Shown here: in pieces, positions 44,826 through 53,123 of the stretch
How the letters are laid out: each line of letters begins with the position of its first letter
Position numbering within the stretch: position 1 is the first letter of the stretch
From: DATAOG01 sp963757395
Lineage (GTDB): Bacteria; Pseudomonadota; Alphaproteobacteria; Geminicoccales; Geminicoccaceae
NCBI GenBank assembly: GCA_963757395.1
Contig: CAVWRK010000006.1
Coordinates: 1 to 64,000 of the forward strand
DNA: 64,000 bases
Direction of reading: 5' to 3'
Position numbers and translations under genes: made by a program
Notes under the pieces: generated by a model
The model's input: only the letters and a program-made list of their open reading frames with translations
Told to the model about the DNA's origin: nothing
Database searches by the model: none

Positions 44826-46007
44826 ATGGCCGAGACCCACGAGCTCCCGAACCTGATGGTCCAAAAGCCCGACCCCGAGGCGGCCCCCGCCGGGCCGGGC
44901 CGGCGCGCCCGCATCCGCAAGCGGATCCTGCCGGTCGGCTTGGCGCTGGTGCTGATCGGCGCCGGCGCCGGCGGTTGGTACTGGTGGACGGTCGGCCGCT
45001 TCATCGAGAGCACCGACGACGCCTATGTCCACAGCGACACCGCCGTGATCAGCCCGGAGATCGAGGGGTATGTGCGCGCCGTGCGGGTGGTCGACAACCA
45101 GGCGGTCCAGGCGGGCGCCGTCCTCGTGACGGTCGACGATCGCGACTTCAAAGCCCGGGTCGCCGCCGCCGAGGCCGACGTCGCCGCCAAGGCGGCGGCG
45201 GTCCAGAGCATGAGCGGCCAGATCGCGCTCCAGCAGTCGCTGATCGATCAGGCGGCGGCCGCGGTGCCGCGCGCCGAGGCCGATCTCACCCTCGCCCGGC
45301 AGAATCACGAGCGCTATCAGCGGCTCGCGCGGGACGACTTCGCGAGCGAGCAGCGCTTCCAGACCGCGACCGCGGACCTGAAGAAGGCTGAGGCGACGTT
45401 CGCCGAGGCCCAGGCGGCGCTGGCGTCGGCCCGCAACCGGCGCACCGTGCTCGAGGCCGAGCTGACCAAGGCCGAGGCCGAAGGCCGCCAGGCCGAAGCC
45501 AGCCTGGAGCTGGCGCAGACCAATCTCGAGCGGACCGTGATCCGCGCCCCGGAGGCCGGCGTGATCGGCAACAAAGGCGTCCGGGTCGGCGAGCTCGTCC
45601 GCCCCGGCGACCAGCTGATGGCGCTGGTGCCGTTGCCGCAGGTCTACGTGGTCGCCAACTTCAAGGAGACCCAGCTCGACCGGATGCGGCCGGGCCAGCC
45701 GGTCGAGCTCGAGATCGACGCGCTGCCGGACAGCCACTTCGAGGGCCGGGTCGAGAGCTTCGCGCCGGCGACCGGCTCCGAATTCAGCCTGCTGCCGCCG
45801 GAGAACGCGACCGGCAACTTCACCAAGATCGTCCAGCGGGTGCCGGTGCGGATCGCCGTCCCCGCCGACAGCCCGCTCGCCGGCCTGCTGCGGCCCGGCC
45901 TCTCGGTGGTCGCCTCGGTCGACACCCGCAGCCCGGGCGAGACCACGGCCGCCGCCGCCGGCGTGATTGGCGTCGCCGAGGCCGCGGCTCCCGCCGGCGA
46001 TCGCTGA
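44826..46007 (+). CDS. emrA: HlyD/EmrA family efflux periplasmic adaptor
   Basis: A 393 aa membrane-fusion protein. After a cytoplasmic basic stretch, one transmembrane helix (about 35-55) leads to the lipoyl half ESTDDAYVHSDTAVISPEIEG, a long alpha-helical hairpin (about 95-205), and the second lipoyl strand IRAPEAGVIGNKGVRVGELV. GGAGGG lies 7 bases before ATG 44826. The stop overlaps the emrB start. It links the inner-membrane pump to an outer-membrane channel, none of which is encoded here. Confidence 0.93.
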   Translation: MAETHELPNLMVQKPDPEAAPAGPGRRARIRKRILPVGLALVLIGAGAGGWYWWTVGRFIESTDDAYVHSDTAVISPEIEGYVRAVRVVDNQAVQAGAVLVTVDDRDFKARVAAAEADVAAKAAAVQSMSGQIALQQSLIDQAAAAVPRAEADLTLARQNHERYQRLARDDFASEQRFQTATADLKKAEATFAEAQAALASARNRRTVLEAELTKAEAEGRQAEASLELAQTNLERTVIRAPEAGVIGNKGVRVGELVRPGDQLMALVPLPQVYVVANFKETQLDRMRPGQPVELEIDALPDSHFEGRVESFAPATGSEFSLLPPENATGNFTKIVQRVPVRIAVPADSPLAGLLRPGLSVVASVDTRSPGETTAAAAGVIGVAEAAAPAGDR

Positions 46008-47614
46008 TGGCCCGCGCGCTCCGCTCCGACCAGCCCGGGCTGGAAAGCGCACCGACCCCGGCCGTGCGCCCGGAAGCCCGGCCAGCGCCGACCGCTCGTG
46101 ACTGGTTGGGCTTTTTGATCATGGTCGGCGGCATGTTCATGGCGATCCTCGACATCCAGATCGTCTCGAGCTCGCTGTCCGAGATCCAGGCCGGGCTGTC
46201 GGCGAGCGCCGACGAGATCAGCTGGGTCCAGACCTCCTACCTGATCGCCGAGGTGATCATGATCCCCTTGTCCGGGTTCCTCGCCCGGCTGCTCTCGACC
46301 CGGGTCCTGTTCGTGCTCTCGGCGACCGGCTTCACGGTGATGAGCGTCGCCTGCGCCATGGCCTGGAGCATCGGCTCGATGATCGTCTTCCGCTGCCTCC
46401 AGGGCTTCCTCGGCGGCGCCATGATCCCGACCGTGTTCGCGACCAGCTTCAAGGTCTTCCCGCCGGAGCGCCGCGCCGCGGTCTCGGTGATGATCGGGCT
46501 GGTCGCGACCATGGCCCCGACGCTCGGGCCGACGCTTGGCGGCTACGTCACGGAGATGGCGTCCTGGCACTGGCTGTTCCTGATCAACGTCCTGCCGGGG
46601 CTGCTGGTGGCGCTCGGCGTGTTCGCCCTGATCGACGTCGACCGGCCCGATCGCAGCCTGCTCGAGGGCTTCGACTTCACGGGCTTGCTCAGCATGGCCC
46701 TGTTCCTCGGCAGCCTCGAATATGTGCTCGAGGAGGGCCCGCGCAACGACTGGTTCCAGGACGATCTGATCTTCGCGCTGGCGGTGATCGGCCTGGCGGC
46801 CGCCGCCCTCTTCTTCTGGCGGGTCCTGACCTATGCCCGCCCGATCGTCGATCTGCGCGCCTTCGCCGACCGCAACTTCGCGCTCGGCTGCCTCTACAGC
46901 TTCATCATCGGGGTCGGCCTCTATGGCTCGGTCTACCTCCTGCCCCTGTTCCTCGCCCGGGTACGCGGCCTCGACAGCCTCCAGATCGGCCTGATCATGA
47001 TCGTCACCGGCAGCGCCCAGTTCCTCTCCGCCCCGGCCGCGGGCGCCTTGTCCAAAAAGCTCGACCTGCGGGTCATGCTGGTCTTCGGCCTGTCGCTGTT
47101 CGCGCTCGGCCTCTGGCTCAACAGCTTCCTCACCGCCGAGAGCGGCTTTTTCGAGCTGTTCCTGCCGCAGGCGGTGCGCGGCTTTGCCCTGATGTTCTGC
47201 TTCATCCCGATCAACACCCTTGCCCTCGGCACGCTGCCGCCCGCGAAGCTCAACAACGCGAGCGGCCTCTACAACCTGATGCGCAACCTCGGTGGCGCGA
47301 TCGGCCTCGCGGCCCTCAACACGGTCCTGATCGACCGCCTCAATCTGCATTGGGCGCGCCTTGGCGAGCAGATCAACCTCGCCCGGCCGGTCGTCCAGGC
47401 CCGGCTCGAGCATCTGACCGGCATGCTCGGCACCGTGCTGCCGGGCGATCCGCAGCATGCGGCGATCCGGATGCTGGGCAACCTGGTCATGCGCGAAGCG
47501 ACCGTCCTGACCTTCAACGACGCCCTGCTCGGGATGGCGGCGGCCTTTCTCCTGACGCTCGTGTTCATGCCGCTCGTGCGCAAGCCCTCGCACCAGGTCT
47601 CGGGCTCCCACTGA
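46007..47614 (+). CDS. emrB: DHA2 family MFS drug efflux permease (EmrB/QacA)
   Basis: A 535 aa protein with fourteen hydrophobic segments, the DHA2 length. It starts LIMVGGMFMAILDIQIVSSS, and motif C-like GLVATMAPTLGPTLGGYVTE is present. WVQTSYLIAEVIMIPLSGFLARLLSTR contains motif A. It is an H+/drug antiporter by family; substrates cannot be inferred. Translationally coupled to emrA by an ATGA-type overlap, and controlled by the divergent TetR. Confidence 0.93.
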   Translation: MARALRSDQPGLESAPTPAVRPEARPAPTARDWLGFLIMVGGMFMAILDIQIVSSSLSEIQAGLSASADEISWVQTSYLIAEVIMIPLSGFLARLLSTRVLFVLSATGFTVMSVACAMAWSIGSMIVFRCLQGFLGGAMIPTVFATSFKVFPPERRAAVSVMIGLVATMAPTLGPTLGGYVTEMASWHWLFLINVLPGLLVALGVFALIDVDRPDRSLLEGFDFTGLLSMALFLGSLEYVLEEGPRNDWFQDDLIFALAVIGLAAAALFFWRVLTYARPIVDLRAFADRNFALGCLYSFIIGVGLYGSVYLLPLFLARVRGLDSLQIGLIMIVTGSAQFLSAPAAGALSKKLDLRVMLVFGLSLFALGLWLNSFLTAESGFFELFLPQAVRGFALMFCFIPINTLALGTLPPAKLNNASGLYNLMRNLGGAIGLAALNTVLIDRLNLHWARLGEQINLARPVVQARLEHLTGMLGTVLPGDPQHAAIRMLGNLVMREATVLTFNDALLGMAAAFLLTLVFMPLVRKPSHQVSGSH

Positions 47615-47664
47615 GGAGCGCGAGCCCGCCGAGGCTGGACGAACCGCTGCCGCGTCGCTACTCT

Positions 47665-47681
47665 CTGACCAATCTGGTCAG
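47665..47681 (+). promoter_or_regulatory. Palindromic operator of Phd/VapC pair B
   Basis: CTGACCA-ATC-TGGTCAG is a perfect 7+3+7 inverted repeat 16 bases before the antitoxin start. It shares the CTGAC half-site with the pair A palindrome. Confidence 0.7.
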
Positions 47682-47697
47682 TGACGGAGCGGTGCCG

Positions 47698-47937
47698 ATG
47701 GAATGGCAGCTGCAGGAAGCCAAGGCCAAGTTCAGCGAGCTGGTGCAGAAGGCGATCGACGACGGCCCGCAGACGGTCACCCGCCGCGGCCAGCGCGTGG
47801 CGGTGCTGCTGTCATCGGACCAGTATGAGCAGCTGCTGAAGAGCCAGATCGATTTCAAGGAGTTCCTGACCCTGGCGCCCTTGGAGGGGGTCGATCTCGA
47901 GCGCCCGCACGATCCAGGGCGAAACCTCGATCTGTGA
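47698..47937 (+). CDS. Phd/YefM family antitoxin (pair B)
   Basis: A 79 aa antitoxin starting EWQLQEAKAKFSELVQKAID with GPQTVTRRGQRVAVLLSSDQY and the toxin-binding arm FLTLAPLEGVDLERPHDPG. It is the same length as the pair A antitoxin and similar along its entire length. GGAG lies upstream of ATG 47698. The stop overlaps a GTG start of the next gene. Confidence 0.92.
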   Translation: MEWQLQEAKAKFSELVQKAIDDGPQTVTRRGQRVAVLLSSDQYEQLLKSQIDFKEFLTLAPLEGVDLERPHDPGRNLDL

Positions 47938-48356
47938 CCTACCTCGTCGACACCAACGTTCTCTCTGAGCTGCGCAAGCGCAACCGGTGCGACCCAAATG
48001 TCGCTGCGTGGTATCGCGGCGCGAAAATCGAGGAGCTGTTCCTCAGCGTCCTGGTGGTCGGCGAATTGAGACGCGGAGCCGAGCGGCTACGGACGCGCGA
48101 CCCGAGGCAGTTCGCGGCGCTCGACAAGTGGCTGATCCTGGCGGTCGACCGCTTCGGCGACCGCATCATCCAAGTCGATCGGCAGGTTGCGGAAGAATGG
48201 GGTCGGATCGACGCCCGTTCGCCGGTCTCGCCGATCGACGGCCTGCTCGCTGCGACCGCCAAGAGCAGAGGCCTCACGCTCGTGACGCGCAACGTCAGGG
48301 ACGTAAGCCGCACGGGTGTGCGCATTCTCAATCCGTTCGAGTCCGGTCGCGGCTAG
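47934..48356 (+). CDS. vapC: VapC family PIN-domain toxin (pair B)
   Basis: A 140 aa PIN ribonuclease beginning at GTG 47934, overlapping the antitoxin stop. D6 (LVDTNVLSELRK), E43 (VVGELRRGAE), D100 (PIDGLLAATA) and TRNVRDVSRTG supply the acidic site. Similar to the pair A toxin but clearly diverged (for example IEELFLSVLVVGE versus TIYLSVLVLGE). It ends 20 bases before pccA. Confidence 0.92.
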   Translation: MTYLVDTNVLSELRKRNRCDPNVAAWYRGAKIEELFLSVLVVGELRRGAERLRTRDPRQFAALDKWLILAVDRFGDRIIQVDRQVAEEWGRIDARSPVSPIDGLLAATAKSRGLTLVTRNVRDVSRTGVRILNPFESGRG

Positions 48357-48376
48357 AAGCGAGGATCGCCACCGCC

Positions 48377-50359
48377 ATGTTCGAGAAGATCCTGATCGCC
48401 AACCGCGGCGAGATCGCCTGCCGGGTGATCCGGACCTGCCGGCGGCTCGGCATTGCCACGGTCGCGGTCCATTCCGAGGCCGACGTCGACGCGCCGCACG
48501 TCCGCATGGCCGACGAGGCGGTCCCGATCGGCCCGCCGCCGGCCGCCGAAAGTTACCTCAGGATCGAGACGATCGTCGCCGCGGCGCGCCAGACCGGGGC
48601 CCAGGCGGTCCACCCGGGCTACGGCTTCTTGTCCGAGAACCCGGCCTTCGCCGAGGCGCTCGAGGCCGAGGGCATCGTCTTCATCGGGCCGCCGGCCAGC
48701 GCCATTCGGCTGATGGGCGACAAGCTCGAGGCCAAGCGGCTCGCGGCCGCGGCCGGGGTCAGCATCGTGCCGGGCCATGCCGAGGCGATCGAGGACCCCA
48801 AGCTCGCGGTCAAGATCGCCGCCGGGATCGGCTATCCGGTCATGGTCAAGGCGGCGGCCGGTGGCGGCGGCAAGGGCATGCGTGTGGCCCTCGACGAGCA
48901 CGATCTGCGCGAGGCGCTGGTGCGGGCCCAGAGCGAGGCCCGCTCTTCGTTCGGGGACGATCGCGTGTTCCTCGAGAAATTCGTGCGCGAGCCGCGCCAC
49001 ATCGAGATCCAGGTCCTGGCCGACCGGCAGGGCAACACGCTTTATCTCGGCGAGCGCGAATGCTCGATCCAGCGCCGCCACCAGAAGGTGATCGAGGAGG
49101 CCCCGAGCCCGTTGCTCGACGTTGCGACGCGGCGCGCGATGGGCGAGCAGGCGACAGCGCTCGCGCGTGCGGTCGGCTACCACTCGACCGGCACGGTCGA
49201 GTTCATCGTCGATGCTGAGCGCAACTTCTATTTCCTCGAGATGAACACCCGCCTCCAGGTCGAGCATCCGGTGACCGAGCTGGTGACCGGGCTCGATCTG
49301 GTCGAGCAGATGCTCAAGGTCGCCGCCGGCGAGCCTCTGGATCTCACCCAGGACGATATCCGCCTGAACGGCTGGGCGATCGAGGCCAGGGTCTACGCCG
49401 AGGATCCGGCGCGCGGTTTTCTGCCGTCGACCGGCCGGCTGCGGCGCTACCTCGAGCCGGCAGGCGAGGACATCCGGGTCGACGCCGGCGTGGTCGAGGG
49501 CAGCGAGGTCACGCTCTACTACGACCCGATGATCGCCAAGCTCTGCGCCCACGGCAGCGACCGCGCCCAAGCGATCGAGCGCCTGAGCGCGGCGCTGGAC
49601 GGTTTCTACATCCGGGGCGTCAACCACAACGCGGCGTTCCTGACGGCACTCCTCAGCCATCGCCGCTTTCGTGATGGCAAGCTCTCGACCGATTTTATCG
49701 CCGCGGAGTTTGGCGAGCGCTTCGAGGGGGTGGTGCCGACCGCAGCGACCCGGACCGGGCTCGCCGCGGTCGCGGTCGCACTGCGCCTGATCCAGGTCCA
49801 GCGCGAGGCCACGATCTCGGGCCAGCTTCCCGGCTGGCGGCCGCAGCTGCTCAAGGACTGGGTGGTCCGGCTCGGCGACGAGAACATCGATGTCCGGGCA
49901 GAGCTGGTGCCGCCGCTCGTCATCGTCGAGGTCGGCGATGCCTGCCACGAGCTGCTGCTCGAGTGGCGCCCGGGCGAGTCGCTCGCGCGCGCGACCCTCG
50001 AGGGCCGGACCGCCGTGGTTCAGGTCGACCCGGTGCCCGAGGGCTTCCGGCTCAGCCACCGCGGGATCGAGATCCAGGCGCTGGTCCGGACCCGCGAGGC
50101 GGCCGAGTTCGCGGCGCGGGTCCCGCCGAAAGTGCCACCCGACACCTCCAAGTTCCTGCTGTCACCGATGCCGGGCCTGATCGTCAGCGTTGCGGTCGCC
50201 GCCGGCGAGCCGGTCAAGGCCGGCCAGGAGCTGGCCGTGCTCGAGGCGATGAAAATGGAAAACGTGCTGCGCGCCGAGCGCGACGGCGTGATCGAGGACA
50301 TCCGGATCACCCCCGGCGCCACGGTCGCCGCCGACCAGGTCCTGATCGCCTTCGCCTGA
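48377..50359 (+). CDS. pccA: Acyl-CoA carboxylase biotin carboxylase/BCCP subunit (propionyl-CoA carboxylase alpha)
   Basis: A 660 aa biotin-dependent subunit. Residues 1-450 form the biotin carboxylase: FEKILIANRGEIACRVIRT, AVHPGYGFLSENPAFA, the ATP-grasp loop KAAAGGGGKGMR, and FLEMNTRLQVEHPVTE. A linker of about 130 residues follows, then the biotinyl domain with EAMKMENVL and target lysine near 624. The start ATG has no strong Shine-Dalgarno. It lies 5.3 kb from pccB with a TA-flanked efflux operon between. Confidence 0.94.
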   Translation: MFEKILIANRGEIACRVIRTCRRLGIATVAVHSEADVDAPHVRMADEAVPIGPPPAAESYLRIETIVAAARQTGAQAVHPGYGFLSENPAFAEALEAEGIVFIGPPASAIRLMGDKLEAKRLAAAAGVSIVPGHAEAIEDPKLAVKIAAGIGYPVMVKAAAGGGGKGMRVALDEHDLREALVRAQSEARSSFGDDRVFLEKFVREPRHIEIQVLADRQGNTLYLGERECSIQRRHQKVIEEAPSPLLDVATRRAMGEQATALARAVGYHSTGTVEFIVDAERNFYFLEMNTRLQVEHPVTELVTGLDLVEQMLKVAAGEPLDLTQDDIRLNGWAIEARVYAEDPARGFLPSTGRLRRYLEPAGEDIRVDAGVVEGSEVTLYYDPMIAKLCAHGSDRAQAIERLSAALDGFYIRGVNHNAAFLTALLSHRRFRDGKLSTDFIAAEFGERFEGVVPTAATRTGLAAVAVALRLIQVQREATISGQLPGWRPQLLKDWVVRLGDENIDVRAELVPPLVIVEVGDACHELLLEWRPGESLARATLEGRTAVVQVDPVPEGFRLSHRGIEIQALVRTREAAEFAARVPPKVPPDTSKFLLSPMPGLIVSVAVAAGEPVKAGQELAVLEAMKMENVLRAERDGVIEDIRITPGATVAADQVLIAFA

Positions 50360-50517
50360 GCAATACTGCGCGCATGGAGCGTGTGATTTGTCGCAGCGCA
50401 GAGACCAGGTCAGGAACAGCGCCATGGGGGTCGAGCGAGATGGCGCGCTGACACTGGTTCGCGTGGTGTCTGGCGCGGCGACGGCGAAACGGCCTATCAG
50501 TTTTTTACTTTTCTCAT

Positions 50518-51231
50518 TTAGGTTGCACGCCCGTCGCGCATCCGCTTCCATCTGGCCTCTTGCATGTGCTTCTCCAGCCATTCGGTCAATATCTCAACCT
50601 GTTCGATCGCCTTACCAAGCATATCAGGAGAAACGTGCACTTCCGGATTTATCCACGTAACGTCCAACATATCCGGATTTCGTTCTTCATCCCTTATGAA
50701 AAACACCGTCTTCAGTGGTCTGGACTCTGTAGGTGCGTAATAAATGCGCATTGATCCAATATCATCGGGATGTTGGGCTCTGTTACGTGCCAGCGTCACC
50801 TGCTCGATAAGGACGAGATTTGCCGGACACGCGTCCCAAGACAGATGTAGCACTTCCTCAAAACACCGCTTATATGCACTAAGAAAGCCTTTTTCGAACG
50901 CCTTCTTGCGAGTTTCATTGTTCGGCCACCGAATTCCGAGTTCTCTTTCCCACGTATGAAAATACAGCTTCAGCGACTCCGACAGCATCGAAAGGCAGGC
51001 AAGCCCTAGCAGTTGCAGTGCCGTGTCTGATTCTAACCACTCTTCCAAAAAAGGAGGCTCCTCCGGAAATGGTTCCTCGTCATATTCGTAGTACCCGCAA
51101 GAGGGGGTAGGGTCAAAAGGCGGTTCACCGGTCTCGATCTTGCGCATTCTTTCGCGGAACGCCACCGAGGCCGTCTGGTAAAAGCGGCCTATGAACCCGG
51201 TACGCCCCTTGAGAAAATACAGGACGTCCAT
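50518..51231 (-). CDS. AT-rich hypothetical protein with a HEPN-like RNxxxH motif
   Basis: A 237 aa protein I do not recognise by name. It is visibly AT-richer than its neighbours, suggesting recent transfer. Residues 70-92 are hydrophobic-helical (ALQLLGLACLSMLSESLKLYF), followed by an all-helical region. R149-N-R-A-Q-H154 (LARNRAQHPDD) matches the R(N)xxxH active-site pattern of HEPN ribonucleases and abortive-infection proteins. The C-terminus ends in a basic helix. No antitoxin (MNT-type) is adjacent; VapB and a broken VapC lie upstream. HEPN assignment is inference from one motif and helicity. Confidence 0.6.
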   Translation of the reverse strand: MDVLYFLKGRTGFIGRFYQTASVAFRERMRKIETGEPPFDPTPSCGYYEYDEEPFPEEPPFLEEWLESDTALQLLGLACLSMLSESLKLYFHTWERELGIRWPNNETRKKAFEKGFLSAYKRCFEEVLHLSWDACPANLVLIEQVTLARNRAQHPDDIGSMRIYYAPTESRPLKTVFFIRDEERNPDMLDVTWINPEVHVSPDMLGKAIEQVEILTEWLEKHMQEARWKRMRDGRAT

Positions 51232-51246
51232 GATCTTTAAGCCAAC

Positions 51247-51441
51247 TCAGATTTTGCAAGGGTCAGACTGGAAAGTGTAAGCAAGCGGCCAGGACGTAGG
51301 CAGCAGCCAAGCGCAGTAAAGCATCTGACCCCCTCCGGTTTGTTGCTCACCAAGACGTAGGATACTCGCTGCACCCTTGATCACATCGGCTTCGGGCTCG
51401 GCCCGAAGCCAGGCAATCACGCCGAGGAATCCGACGACCAT
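51247..51441 (-). pseudogene. Truncated VapC fused to a small inverted-repeat unit
   Basis: ATG 51441 overlaps the VapB stop, as in intact pairs. The reading starts VVGFLGVIAWLRAEPEAD, close to a VapC N-terminus (normally VVDSSAVIAWL), but the first catalytic aspartate is replaced by glycine. After about 25 codons the similarity ends, and the frame runs through the unit at 51260-51331. The PIN core is gone, so the toxin is dead. Confidence 0.65.
51260..51331. repeat. 72-bp unit with inverted ends GGGTCAGA/TCTGACCC
   Basis: The two 8-base ends (51260-51267 and 51324-51331) are perfect inverted repeats. The unit sits where VapC similarity is lost. The end sequence resembles the GGGTCAGA-type termini of small dispersed palindromic elements in proteobacteria. 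Only one copy is in this window. Confidence 0.5.
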
Positions 51442-51701
51442 CAATCGAAGGTGCCGTACTCGTTGTAGCCGAGAATCTCGTCGTCCGAGCGCAGATCTGC
51501 CGGTTCCCGACCGGCCAGGGTCGCGCGCATCGCTCGAAGCGCCGCGAGGCGCTTGCGCCGCGTCGCCCGGTCGACGGTCCGACGGCGTCCGAGGCGTTCG
51601 CGCAGCGCATTGGTCACGACTTCGGTGATGCTTTCTCCCGTGGCAGTAGCCAACTCGCGCGCCAGCCGGTCGGCCTCAGGAGATCTGATGGTAATCGCCA
51701 T
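51441..51701 (-). CDS. vapB: VapB family antitoxin (Rv0623-like)
   Basis: An 86 aa antitoxin. MAITIRSPEADRLARELATATGESITEVV is the ribbon-helix-helix start of the PSK/VapB family, and the tail DLRSDDEILGYNEYGTFD is the usual toxin-binding end. AGAGGA lies 6 bases before ATG 51701. Its toxin partner is truncated, so this is an orphan antitoxin. An upstream promoter is visible at 51730-51758. Confidence 0.9.
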   Translation of the reverse strand: MAITIRSPEADRLARELATATGESITEVVTNALRERLGRRRTVDRATRRKRLAALRAMRATLAGREPADLRSDDEILGYNEYGTFD

Positions 51702-51729
51702 CGCGATCCTCTCGGTCTTGAACGTCGGA

Positions 51730-51758
51730 ACCCTACCCGATGCTCCTCTGCTTGACAA
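51730..51758 (-). promoter_or_regulatory. Candidate vapB promoter
   Basis: On the minus strand TTGTCA (51758-51753) and TAGGGT (51735-51730) are 17 bases apart, about 30 bases before vapB. The -35 is strong and the -10 weak. Confidence 0.4.
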
Positions 51759-51976
51759 ATCATCGCATCATCCCGGCGCGTAAGCCAAGGAAACAGGCGC
51801 AGCGACTGGGTGACGGCGAGGCAACAGGTCTGGAATGGCTTACGCGCGTGCGAACCCCACGACCAGCCTCGGCACGTTTCGAGTACAATTTCCAGATCGC
51901 CGGGTCCGACAGCGATGACGACCAGCCGCGCCGCCCGAGGCGCGGGCCGGGCGTACAGTCTGAGCCGGCACCGCAT

Positions 51977-52654
51977 TCAGCTCTCGTCCCGTTTCAGGAA
52001 ATCCTGGATCGTCTTGCCGCGCTCAGGGCGGAACCGTTCGTCCAGCACCTCGAGCCCGGCCATGCGGTCGAGCCGGAACGAGCGAAAGTCCTGGCGCAGC
52101 TCGCACCAGGAGACCAGCAGCCAGGCGGGGCCGTAGAAGGACAGCGCGAGCGGCCGCACCGTGCGCGTGCTCGCCCGTTCCTCGCCATCCTGATAGTGGA
52201 AATAAACCTTGAGCCGGCGCCGGAGCGCGAGGCGAAGCGCGCTCGGATCGATGCTGATCGGGTGCGCGAAATGGCCAGTGGGGGCGAGCAGGGCGGTCTC
52301 CGCCATGTGCTGGCGTAGGCGCTCCGGGATCACTGCCTCGACCTTGGCGATGACGTTGCCGGCGGCGTCGGCGAGCTTGGCATCGGTCCAGGACTCGATG
52401 ATCCGGGCGCCGAGCACCAGCGCCTCGATCTCCGACTCGTCGAACATCAGCGGCGGCAGGTCGAACCCCTGCCGGAGCGCGTAGCCGACACCGGCCTCGC
52501 CCTCGATCGGGACCCGGCTCGCCATCAGATCGCGCATGTCGCGATAGACGGTCCGCTCCGAGACCTCGAGCTTCTCGGCGAGATCGCAGGCGCGCACCAG
52601 CTTCTGCCGGCGCAGCAGCTGGATGATCTCGAACAGGCGATCGGCGCGTCGCAT
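51977..52654 (-). CDS. WYL domain (YafY-type) transcriptional regulator
   Basis: A 225 aa regulator with an N-terminal HTH_11 winged helix (RRADRLFEIIQLLRRQKLVRA, VSERTVYRDMRDL) and a C-terminal WYL domain (VRPLALSFYGPAWLLVSWCELR, FRSFRLDRMAGLEVLDERF). The start at 52654 fits the family. YafY-like regulators often control the neighbouring gene in response to DNA damage or a small ligand. It is divergent from a DUF1127 gene. Confidence 0.92.
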   Translation of the reverse strand: MRRADRLFEIIQLLRRQKLVRACDLAEKLEVSERTVYRDMRDLMASRVPIEGEAGVGYALRQGFDLPPLMFDESEIEALVLGARIIESWTDAKLADAAGNVIAKVEAVIPERLRQHMAETALLAPTGHFAHPISIDPSALRLALRRRLKVYFHYQDGEERASTRTVRPLALSFYGPAWLLVSWCELRQDFRSFRLDRMAGLEVLDERFRPERGKTIQDFLKRDES

Positions 52655-52777
52655 CGGTTCCCTTGCCCCCCTCGGGTCGATGTCGAAGCCTAGCCGAAAC
52701 CCTCCTGACATCATGCTGTCAGGAGCGGTCGACTAGCATCGCGACTCTCACAACCGGCATGCATGAGGAGCCTTCAG

Positions 52778-53035
52778 ATGTCGATCCTTCAGCTGAGATC
52801 CTCCCAGGCGTCCTTGGCGGCGCGTCGGCCGGGTCTGGGCCATGCCCGCACACCGCGCCGGGTCCGTCTGGGACTGCGCGCGCTCGAGCGCGCCGCCGAC
52901 GTCCTCCTGAGCTGGCAGGAGCGGGCGCAGCAGCGCCGCCAGCTCGAAACGCTCAGCGACCACATGCTGCGCGACATCGGCCTGACCCGCTCCGACGTCA
53001 TGGCCGAGGCAACCAAGCCATTCTGGCAGCGCTGA
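52778..53035 (+). CDS. DUF1127 domain-containing small protein
   Basis: An 85 aa basic protein with the C-terminal DUF1127 motif: WQERAQQRRQLETLSDHML then RDIGLTRSDV. ATG 52778 has AGGAG 8 bases upstream; the in-frame ATG 15 bases earlier lacks one. Arginine-rich DUF1127 proteins bind RNA and affect phosphate and carbon metabolism in alphaproteobacteria. A second, unrelated-by-position copy is at 60707. Confidence 0.88.
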   Translation: MSILQLRSSQASLAARRPGLGHARTPRRVRLGLRALERAADVLLSWQERAQQRRQLETLSDHMLRDIGLTRSDVMAEATKPFWQR

Positions 53036-53123
53036 TTGGGGGGCTCGGACGGGCCGGAAATTCGGTGGACCTTCGCCACCGGGGCGGGCTATGTGCACCC
53101 GAAGGAACGTGGGGAAAAACCGG

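Noticed and set aside
45644..50059. Long minus-strand frames antisense to emrAB and pccA
   Set aside because: Composition-driven shadows; plus-strand products are unmistakable.
50424..50517. Start of an enoyl-CoA hydratase gene after pccA (GVERDGALTLVRV)
   Set aside because: Only about 15 codons look similar, and the frame then becomes unrelated; too short to call.
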